From NCBI GenBank assembly GCA_947443815.1, contig CANEXR010000029.1:1-17320 (forward strand): a stretch of 17,320 nucleotides of DNA, written 5' to 3'. Positions within the stretch are counted from its first letter, which is position 1, and each line of letters starts with the position of its first letter. Origin of the DNA: Flavobacteriaceae bacterium. GTDB taxonomy: Bacteria; Bacteroidota; Bacteroidia; Flavobacteriales; Flavobacteriaceae. Position numbers and translations under genes: made by a program. Of this stretch, positions 6,487-13,631 are shown one piece after another. The notes beneath the pieces were generated by a model that was given only the letters and a program-made list of their open reading frames with translations, made no database searches and was not told the origin of the DNA.

Positions 6487-7808
6487 TGAATACGACTAAA
6501 CAAACCTATTTTAAAAACATCGATACGATTAAGTTTGAAGGTAGAGAAAGTGATAATCCACTTGCTTTCAAATGGTATGACGAAAATCGAGTGGTAGCAG
6601 GAAAAACATTGAAAGAACACTTGCGCTTTTCAATGGCCTATTGGCATACCTTATGCAATACAGGCGGAGATCCTTTTGGTACAGGAACAGAAACTTTTTC
6701 TTGGAATGAAAATGAAAATGCAGTTTTAAGAGCCAAAGACAAGATGGACGCTGCTTTTGAATTTATGAGCAAATTAGGGATTCCTTACTATTGTTTTCAT
6801 GATTTGGATCTTGTGGATGAAGCGCCAACTTTGGAAGAATTCGAGAGCCGTGTACAAGAATTGGTGGCTTATGCCAAAATTAAGCAAGAGGAAACTGGGA
6901 TTAAATTGTTGTGGGGAACTTCCAACTTGTTTAGCAATCCTCGTTATATGAATGGCGCTTCGACCAACCCTAATTTTGATGTAGTAGCTCATGCTGCGGC
7001 TCAAGCTAAAATTGCTATCGATGCAACCATAGCTCTAGGAGGCGAAAATTATGTATTCTGGGGAGGTCGCGAAGGCTATATGAGTCTCTTGAATACCGAT
7101 ATGAAAAGAGAATTAGACCACATGGGACAATTCTTGACTACCTGTAGGGATTATGCACGCGAGCAAGGTTTCAAAGGAACTTTCCTCATCGAGCCAAAAC
7201 CAATGGAACCTATGAAACATCAATATGATTTTGATGCCGCTACTACTTTAGGTTTTTTACACAAATACGGACTTCAAGATGATTTTAAACTGAATCTTGA
7301 AGTGAATCACGCAACACTTGCGGGTCATTCTTTCGAACATGAATTGCAAGTAGCAGTAGATGCAGGGATGTTAGGAAGTATTGATGCCAATCGTGGCGAT
7401 TACCAAAATGGATGGGATACCGATCAATTTCCTATTGATGTTCATGAAATTACACAAGCCATGTTAGTCATTCTAGAAGGCGGAGGAATTCAAGGCGGAG
7501 GAATCAATTTTGATGCAAAAGTGCGCAGAAACTCCATCGATTTAGAAGATAAATTCATAGCTCATATTTCAGGAATGGACGTTTTTGCTAGAGGACTTAT
7601 CTGTGCTGATCAGGTTTTAAAAAATACCAATTATAAAAAATTACGTGAACAACGTTATGAATCATTTGACAGTGGCAATGGCGCTAAATATGAAAAAGGA
7701 GAACTCTCTTTAGAATCACTTAGTACTATCGCCCGTGCAAATGGAGAACCCCAACAAATAAGTGGGAAGCAAGAGTTATTTGAACAAATTATTGCCAATG
7801 CTTATTAG
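6486..7808 (+). CDS. xylA: Xylose isomerase
   Basis: A 440-residue cytoplasmic enzyme interconverting D-xylose and D-xylulose; the length fits the longer class II isomerases found in Bacteroidota and enterics. The catalytic pair is in YCFHDLDLVDE (H105, D108). The sugar-binding segment VFWGGREGY lies at 190-198. The metal ligands are E236 and K238 in LIEPKP, E272 and H275 in LEVNHA, D300 in SIDAN, D311 and D313 in WDTDQFP, and D343 in NFDAK. No expected ligand is missing. Its ATG shares one base with the xylB stop codon. The gene is followed by only 54 bp before the SusC-type gene, and I see no promoter or terminator there. Xylose catabolism and oligosaccharide uptake are therefore probably on one transcript. 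Confidence 0.96.
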   Translation: MNTTKQTYFKNIDTIKFEGRESDNPLAFKWYDENRVVAGKTLKEHLRFSMAYWHTLCNTGGDPFGTGTETFSWNENENAVLRAKDKMDAAFEFMSKLGIPYYCFHDLDLVDEAPTLEEFESRVQELVAYAKIKQEETGIKLLWGTSNLFSNPRYMNGASTNPNFDVVAHAAAQAKIAIDATIALGGENYVFWGGREGYMSLLNTDMKRELDHMGQFLTTCRDYAREQGFKGTFLIEPKPMEPMKHQYDFDAATTLGFLHKYGLQDDFKLNLEVNHATLAGHSFEHELQVAVDAGMLGSIDANRGDYQNGWDTDQFPIDVHEITQAMLVILEGGGIQGGGINFDAKVRRNSIDLEDKFIAHISGMDVFARGLICADQVLKNTNYKKLREQRYESFDSGNGAKYEKGELSLESLSTIARANGEPQQISGKQELFEQIIANAY

Positions 7809-7862
7809 TATCATTAAAAAAACAACTATTAACTAAACAAATTAACCAATTCTTTAATTATT

Positions 7863-10800
7863 ATGAAAAGAAAATATTGTATTTCGACAATGCTTCCCTT
7901 TTGTATGACGCTCCTATTCAGTGTTTTTATGCTGCAATCTGGTTTTGCGCAACAGCGATCTCTTTCTGTAACAGGAAAGATAACATCTAGTAACGACGGT
8001 ATGGGAATTCCCGGAACAAGTGTTAGTGTAGAAGGAACTAACATCAGTACGGTTACTGATTTTGACGGTAATTATAAAATAGATACCCAATCGAATGCCA
8101 CTTTAAAAATTAGTTTTGTAGGCTACAAAACACAACGTGTAGCTGTAAATAACAGAAGTTCAATTAATGTTGCACTACAAACAGATACAGCTGAACTTAA
8201 AGAGATTGTTGTCATTGGATATGGAACTCAGAAAAAGAAAGTTTCCACTGCAGCAACTTCAGTAGTGTCTGGAAAAGACATTCAGCAAGTAGCCAGTCTT
8301 GATGTTGTCAATGCCTTGCAAGGACAAAGTTCTGGGGTGTCTATTACTTCAACATCTGGACAACCAGGAGCAGGAATGGCAGTCAATATTCGTGGGGTAG
8401 GAACCGCAGGAAACAGCTCTCCACTTTATGTAGTAGATGGAGTTGTTGTGGATAACGGAATTGGGTACTTAGATCCTTCTTCTATTGAAAGAGTAGATAT
8501 CCTTAAAGATGCCTCAGCAGCCTCTATTTATGGCGCCAGAGCAGCTAACGGAGTTATTTTGGTAACTACCAAAAAAGGCAAGGATGGTAAAATGAATGTG
8601 TCTTTAAATAGTTATACTGGATACCAGCAAATAGCCAAAAAATTAGACATGCTAAACGCTAACGAATATGCGGTTATAATGAATGAAGCAAGGGTAAACT
8701 CAGGTTTTACACCTTTGTATACAGCGTCTCAATTAGCGACACTTCCGAATCATGATTGGCAAAAAGATTTATTCAATGATGGAGCCATGAAACAAAATCA
8801 CTCTTTATTGATTACAGGTGGGGATAAAAAATCGACCATTGCTACTGGATTATCCTATTATGGACAAGAAGGTCTTATTGGTAGTCAAAATAATCAATCA
8901 CAATACGATCGTATAACATTTAATGTAAACACAACTTCAGATGTGATTGAAAATCATTTGAAAATTGGTGAAAATTTCTCTTTTGCTAATATCAAAAGTA
9001 ATGGTGTTTCTGACCAAGGGATTTACAATAATAGCATAAGAAGTTTTCTAAACGCATCTCCTCTAGACGCTGCTTATAATGCGGATGGAAGTTTTGCTAC
9101 TTCAATTATTGCTCCTGATGTTTTCAATCCTGTGGCTTCTTTATACCATAATAATTTTAAAGAAGATAAAATCAATCGGTATGTTGGAAATATTTTTGCG
9201 GAAGCGAAATTCATGAAAAATTTCACCTTCAAAACTAGTTTTGGAGTAGATATGTCGGATAGTTCTTATCGTTCTTTTAGACCTGTTTATAATGAAACAC
9301 TTTTTGATAATAACCTTATTTCAAGTGTTACACAAAGTTCCAATAAAAGTATGGGCTGGTTATGGGAAAACACCTTACAGTACAAAACATCGATTAATGA
9401 TATTCATCATTTTGATGTATTGTTAGGAACTTCAGCTAAATCTAATACTTCTGAAAGTATGGGTGCTACAGGTAAAAATTTAACGTTCAATGATTTTTCT
9501 CATGCCTATTTAAGCAATGCAACGGATAAAACATCAAATACGGTATATGGAGAAAGATATGATTACAGACTTCAATCTTATTTTGGTCGATTGTTATATG
9601 ATTATGACAATAAATATTTATTCACTGCAACGATAAGAAGAGACGGTTCTTCTGAATTTGGTAAGAATAATAAATACGCTTACTTTCCTGCTGTATCAGC
9701 TGGTTGGAATGTAGATCGTGAAAATTTCTTTCCACAAAACAGTTTTATAAAAAATCTTAAAATAAGAGCGAGTTGGGGACAAAATGGTAATGACCAATTT
9801 TCAAAACGATTTGCTTATATGTCTACCATAAATTCGTATGATAAAAACTATCATTTTGGGACAGGAGCTAATGAAACGCTTTATACAGGATCGAGCCCAG
9901 ATGCACTTGCAAACCCTGATTTAAAATGGGAAACATCTGAGCAAACGGATTTTGGTTTTGATGCTACCTTGTTTTCAAACCTTACTTTGACGTTTGATTA
10001 TTATAATAAAACAACTAAAGACTGGTTGGTACAAGCGTCTATTCCAGAAATTGCAGGAGCTACACCTCCTTATGTAAATGGTGGTGATGTGAATAATAAA
10101 GGAATTGAATTAGGATTAGGATATAGAACTAATTTTGGAAAAGATTGGTCTTTTTCTGTAAACGGAAACCTATCTCATAATAAAAATGAGGTGCTTCGTG
10201 TTGCTAACTCAGAAGGAATCATCCACGGTGATTCTAACTTGCTTTTTCAAGGTTTGGATGAAATGAATCGTGTAGAAGTAGGACAACCAATCGGTTATTT
10301 TTACGGACTAAAAACAAATGGTATTTTTCAAAATGCAACCGAAGTTGCTGCGGGAGTTCAACCTAATGCTCAACCTGGAGATGTTCGTTTTGTTGATTTA
10401 AATAACGATGGAAAAATTGACGCGAATGATAAAACCAAAATTGGAAATCCAAACCCTGATTTCACCTATGGATTGAATATGGAATTATCCTATAAAGCTT
10501 TTGATTTATCTATTTATACGTATGGCGTTTCAGGGAATCAAAATGTTATGGGAATCCGCAGCATCGAACGTCCCTACTCTAATTATACAACATCAATATT
10601 GGATCGTTGGACTACTGAAGGAAGTTCAAATACAGTACCAAGAGTAACGTATGGTTCTGATGCAAATGGGAATTACACCAAAATGTCAGATTTATATGTT
10701 CATGACGCTAGTTTCTTCAGAATTAAGTCTGCTACATTAGGATGTGATTTAACCAAGCTATCAAGCAAGTTAAATTTCTTTTCTAAATTCAGATTATATG

Positions 10801-10955
10801 TTGCCGCAAACAATCTATTCACTTTTACAAAGTACAGAGGAATGGATCCAGAAATTGGGTTTGGAAACACAAATCAATCATGGGCAAAAGGAATTGACGT
10901 GGGGTACTACCCACAACCAAGAACCTACATGATGGGACTTAATGTTAACTTCTAA
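7863..10955 (+). CDS. SusC-like TonB-dependent outer-membrane transporter
   Basis: A 1030-residue SusC/RagA-type receptor that imports oligosaccharides across the outer membrane with energy from TonB. In order: signal peptide (1-29, cut near FA-Q); a carboxypeptidase-D-like regulatory domain (about 35-108, with GMGIPGTSVSVEGT, TDFDGNY and ISFVGYKT); a TonB-box region KEIVVIGYGTQKKK (113-126); the plug (about 145-240, with PLYVVDGVVV, SIERVDILKDASAASIYGARAANG and VTTKKG); then the 22-strand barrel ending in NVNF with a terminal phenylalanine, as outer-membrane insertion requires. The SusD-type gene starts 11 bp later, the usual paired arrangement. The substrate is inferred from the neighbouring GH74, GH2 and GH31 genes: galactosylated xyloglucan oligosaccharides. 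The sequence looks intact. Confidence 0.95.
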   Translation: MKRKYCISTMLPFCMTLLFSVFMLQSGFAQQRSLSVTGKITSSNDGMGIPGTSVSVEGTNISTVTDFDGNYKIDTQSNATLKISFVGYKTQRVAVNNRSSINVALQTDTAELKEIVVIGYGTQKKKVSTAATSVVSGKDIQQVASLDVVNALQGQSSGVSITSTSGQPGAGMAVNIRGVGTAGNSSPLYVVDGVVVDNGIGYLDPSSIERVDILKDASAASIYGARAANGVILVTTKKGKDGKMNVSLNSYTGYQQIAKKLDMLNANEYAVIMNEARVNSGFTPLYTASQLATLPNHDWQKDLFNDGAMKQNHSLLITGGDKKSTIATGLSYYGQEGLIGSQNNQSQYDRITFNVNTTSDVIENHLKIGENFSFANIKSNGVSDQGIYNNSIRSFLNASPLDAAYNADGSFATSIIAPDVFNPVASLYHNNFKEDKINRYVGNIFAEAKFMKNFTFKTSFGVDMSDSSYRSFRPVYNETLFDNNLISSVTQSSNKSMGWLWENTLQYKTSINDIHHFDVLLGTSAKSNTSESMGATGKNLTFNDFSHAYLSNATDKTSNTVYGERYDYRLQSYFGRLLYDYDNKYLFTATIRRDGSSEFGKNNKYAYFPAVSAGWNVDRENFFPQNSFIKNLKIRASWGQNGNDQFSKRFAYMSTINSYDKNYHFGTGANETLYTGSSPDALANPDLKWETSEQTDFGFDATLFSNLTLTFDYYNKTTKDWLVQASIPEIAGATPPYVNGGDVNNKGIELGLGYRTNFGKDWSFSVNGNLSHNKNEVLRVANSEGIIHGDSNLLFQGLDEMNRVEVGQPIGYFYGLKTNGIFQNATEVAAGVQPNAQPGDVRFVDLNNDGKIDANDKTKIGNPNPDFTYGLNMELSYKAFDLSIYTYGVSGNQNVMGIRSIERPYSNYTTSILDRWTTEGSSNTVPRVTYGSDANGNYTKMSDLYVHDASFFRIKSATLGCDLTKLSSKLNFFSKFRLYVAANNLFTFTKYRGMDPEIGFGNTNQSWAKGIDVGYYPQPRTYMMGLNVNF

Positions 10956-10966
10956 TTATCAAAAAA

Positions 10967-12553
10967 ATGAAAAATTATATTAAACTATTTACCGCATCAA
11001 CGATATTGATATTAAGTTCTTGCTCAAATGATTTTTTAGACACCACACCTGTAACGGAAAAAGTTTCAGAAAATTTTTATAAAACACCAAAAGACGCTCT
11101 TGAAGGACTTGTTTCTATATATGACGTATTACAACAAGAAGGAGGATGGGCAGGTTTCCAAATGATTACCGAAGAAGCATCAGATGATTGTTTTGGTGGT
11201 TTTGGAACTGCTGATGGAATAGGGGTTTTAGACTGGGATCGTTTTAAAAACAGTTCTGATCCAGAAATGAACAATGTAGTTTGGCAAACATGTTACAAAG
11301 GAATTTACAGAGCTAATATTTTATTAGAAAACTTGGACAAAGTAAATTGGGGTGCTGATACGGCTCTTAAAACAAAATATGAAGCAGAAGCTCGTTTCTT
11401 GAGAGCACATTTTCATTTTGAATTAGCAAGAGTTTTTGGAGATATTGTTCCACTTGATCATTCTATTAGCACAAGTGAATTTAATTCTCCAAGACAAGCT
11501 CCAGAAATTACGTATGCTTTAATTGCCAATGATTTAAAATTTGCCGCTGCTAATTTAGGAGCTGATAATTATTCGCAAGTTGGAAATCCAAATTACGGGC
11601 GTATTACGAAATGGGCTGCTGAAGCTTATATTGCCAAAGCTTTTTTATTCTACACTGATTATTATGGCAAAACCGATTTAGCAGGTGTAATCTCTAAAAC
11701 AGAAGCGGTAACAAGCATTAATGATGTTGTCAATAATAGTGGGCATACTTTGATAGCCGATTATTCTCGTCTATGGTTAGCGGCTTCACTTGCAAATTAT
11801 GCTGGTGAAGGAAATACCGAAATGGTTTGGGCGGTTCGTTATAACGGAAGTGGAAAAGGAGATTGGGGTCTTCACGAAGGAAATCGTTTGTCTGTATTAA
11901 TAGCACCACGTGGTGGAAATATAGGGAGATATGCTTACGGTTGGGGTGGACTTCCTGTTACTCCTAGCCTTTATAATGCATACGAAGTTGGAGATACTCG
12001 TAGAGATGCAACAATCATCAATTTTGAAGGAGAAGGATTGGATTTTGACCCAGCTCCAAACAAAAGAGACCAACGCCAATTTACAGGATATGCTTGGAAG
12101 AAATATTGCCCCGTTACCAATGAAGCTGGAGTTGCTGATGTAACTGCTAATGGTGGAAATTTTCAAATTGATAATGTGGAGGATTATGCTGTAATTCGAT
12201 TTTCGGATGTATTGTTAATGGCTGCGGAACTTAATTTAGATACCAATGCTGGTTTTTCAAAAACTTGTCTAGACAAAGTTAGAGACCGTGCTTTTCAAAA
12301 CACAATTCATCGTGTTGCAGCAACTTTGCCAAACATCATGAAGGAACGTCAACTTGAATTGGCACTTGAAGGGCAACGTTATTTTGACTTAATCAGACAA
12401 GGTACTGATGTAGCCAAAGCAGCGATTGATAATGTGGATAGCGACTCTCAATTTAATGTGACTTTCAGACCAGAAACTTTGGGTCTATTCCCATTGCCAC
12501 AATCTCAAATTGTACTTTCTAACGGAGCGATATCACAAAATCCAGGATGGTAA
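10967..12553 (+). CDS. SusD-like (RagB/SusD) surface lipoprotein
   Basis: A 528-residue surface glycan-binding lipoprotein that forms the lid of the adjacent SusC-type channel. The signal peptide ends in a lipobox, LILSSC, with the lipidated cysteine at residue 19. The following SNDFLD is acidic, as in the Bacteroidota export signal for surface lipoproteins. SusD-family marks are the N-terminal FLDTTPVTEKVSENFYKTPKDA, the helical TPR-like body, ERQLELALEGQRYFDLIRQG around 460-480, and the C-terminal LFPLPQSQIVLSNGAISQNPGW. Length is typical. Xyloglucan as ligand is inferred from the locus; the binding platform aromatics cannot be assigned reliably by eye. Confidence 0.95.
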   Translation: MKNYIKLFTASTILILSSCSNDFLDTTPVTEKVSENFYKTPKDALEGLVSIYDVLQQEGGWAGFQMITEEASDDCFGGFGTADGIGVLDWDRFKNSSDPEMNNVVWQTCYKGIYRANILLENLDKVNWGADTALKTKYEAEARFLRAHFHFELARVFGDIVPLDHSISTSEFNSPRQAPEITYALIANDLKFAAANLGADNYSQVGNPNYGRITKWAAEAYIAKAFLFYTDYYGKTDLAGVISKTEAVTSINDVVNNSGHTLIADYSRLWLAASLANYAGEGNTEMVWAVRYNGSGKGDWGLHEGNRLSVLIAPRGGNIGRYAYGWGGLPVTPSLYNAYEVGDTRRDATIINFEGEGLDFDPAPNKRDQRQFTGYAWKKYCPVTNEAGVADVTANGGNFQIDNVEDYAVIRFSDVLLMAAELNLDTNAGFSKTCLDKVRDRAFQNTIHRVAATLPNIMKERQLELALEGQRYFDLIRQGTDVAKAAIDNVDSDSQFNVTFRPETLGLFPLPQSQIVLSNGAISQNPGW

Positions 12554-12570
12554 TTAACTTAAAAAAACAA

Positions 12571-13458
12571 ATGACTATGAAACGTATACTGCACCTACTA
12601 ATAGCTATAATAGCTTTAGGCTCCTTGTTTTCTTGCGAACCAGTTGAGGATCGCAACAGCTTGCCTGCAATAACAAAAACGGCTGCTGACCTTAAGTTCA
12701 CCGTAGCGAAAGATGCTACTAATGCGAACAAAGTAATTATGACTAATCTTGATGCGGATGTTATTCCATATTGGAGTTATTCTGATGCTGATGGGAATGA
12801 GTTAGGGCATTTTAATACAAATGTGGCCGAAATTGTATTTCCTTTTGCAGGAACCTATATTGTAAATTACACCGCCTATACCCGAGGTGGTGCTGTTGTT
12901 GCTGCACCGGTATCCGTAACGGTAACGCAAAATGACGCTTCCTATTTTAGTGATGCAAGATGGAACATGCTTACCAATGGAATTGCTGGAAAAACATGGG
13001 TTTTTAACATGGTAACCGAAAGTCCGTTTGCCTTTGTTGGTTCTGGTTATGTAAACAAAACGGTTGAAGGAGATTGGGCTTGGTTTCCAGGAAGCATAAA
13101 TGATGTTTCTTGGTCAGGTGTAGAAAACAAAGATTGGGGAGAAGTTACTTTTGATCTTAACGGAGGGTATAATGTAACCGTAAAACAAACTTCTTTGACT
13201 TCAGGAAGTACACAGCAAACAACCAAATCAGGAACCTATAATTTCAATCTTACAAATGGTTCTACAAATGATAGAATTGCACTAAATGGAGGATTAGAAA
13301 TACTACATCTCAATGCGTATTATACGGAGACAATGTCGGGATTTACATTCTCTGATGTAAGGCTGATTGAACTTACAGCAACTTCTTTAAGATATGCTGC
13401 CATTCGTAACGATGGGGTTCAGGTTGTTATGAACTTAGTGCCAAAGAAAATTAATTAA
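12571..13458 (+). CDS. Surface lipoprotein, probable xyloglucan-binding protein (SGBP-B/SusE-position)
   Basis: I choose the start at 12571 (MTMKRILHLL); 12577 is equally possible. An in-frame ATG at 12547, inside the SusD gene, would add a polar extension before the signal peptide. The signal peptide ends at a lipobox, GSLFSC (cysteine 20 counted from MKRIL), followed by EPVED. About residues 30-120 look like a PKD/Ig-type beta domain (GTYIVNYTAYTRGG, then VSVTVTQND). The remaining 170 residues form a beta-rich domain with many aromatics (GDWAWFPGS, VSWSG, NKDWGEVTF) that could make a glycan platform. I do not recognise a named family. Position directly after susD, a lipoprotein signal and this domain order match the second surface glycan-binding protein of characterised xyloglucan loci. 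Binding function is inferred. Confidence 0.7.
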   Translation: MTMKRILHLLIAIIALGSLFSCEPVEDRNSLPAITKTAADLKFTVAKDATNANKVIMTNLDADVIPYWSYSDADGNELGHFNTNVAEIVFPFAGTYIVNYTAYTRGGAVVAAPVSVTVTQNDASYFSDARWNMLTNGIAGKTWVFNMVTESPFAFVGSGYVNKTVEGDWAWFPGSINDVSWSGVENKDWGEVTFDLNGGYNVTVKQTSLTSGSTQQTTKSGTYNFNLTNGSTNDRIALNGGLEILHLNAYYTETMSGFTFSDVRLIELTATSLRYAAIRNDGVQVVMNLVPKKIN

Positions 13459-13476
13459 ACAGAAATGGCTTTTTTG

Positions 13477-13510
13477 AAATGAAATACTAAAGGTCATTTT
13501 TTTAATATTT
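13477..13510 (+). terminator. Weak possible terminator after the SusCD operon
   Basis: Short arms AAATGA (13477-13482) and TCATTT (13494-13499) are followed by a T-rich run, the shape of a weak intrinsic terminator shortly after the stop codon at 13458. The stem is only 6 bp and AT-rich, so read-through into the GH2 gene is quite possible. Confidence 0.3.
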
Positions 13511-13535
13511 TTTTCATACAAAAAAGGAATCCTTC

Positions 13536-13559
13536 TAAGCAGAAAAAAGGGACTGCTTA
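13536..13559. repeat. Short perfect hairpin TAAGCAG / CTGCTTA
   Basis: Seven-bp perfect arms (13536-13542 and 13553-13559) surround a 10-nt purine-rich loop. No T-run follows on the plus strand, so it is not a standard terminator for the upstream operon. It may add to an RNA structure before the GH2 gene or protect the end of the upstream transcript. Confidence 0.35.
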
Positions 13560-13571
13560 AAATAAATTTAT

Positions 13572-13608
13572 ACTACCGATACGTTATATTTGTTAACTTA
13601 TCGGTAGT
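13572..13608. promoter_or_regulatory. 37-bp inverted repeat overlapping a -7 element, candidate operator for GH2-GH31
   Basis: Arms ACTACCGATACGTTA (13572-13586) and TAACTTATCGGTAGT (13594-13608) pair at 14 of 15 positions around a 7-nt loop. A perfect -7 consensus, TATATTTG (13585-13592), covers the loop and its edge, but no TTTG lies 19-21 bp upstream. This suits a regulated promoter occupied by a dimeric regulator, either a repressor covering the -7 box or a site within an activator-dependent promoter. The GH2 start is 23 bp beyond the repeat, so a transcript from here would have a short leader. A hairpin terminator is the alternative; the following TTTTAAAT is a poor T-run. Confidence 0.55.
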
Positions 13609-13631
13609 TTTAAATCCTTAATTAAGTCATC

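Noticed and set aside
7838..7848. CAAATTAACCA before susC, identical to part of the GH74 leader
   Set aside because: Only 11 AT-rich bases match and there is no accompanying -33/-7 pair, so it may be chance in such AT-rich DNA.
12547..12570. Earlier start for the second surface lipoprotein overlapping the SusD stop codon
   Set aside because: It adds eight residues ahead of a good signal peptide and overlaps the previous gene; 12571 or 12577 gives the usual basic n-region.
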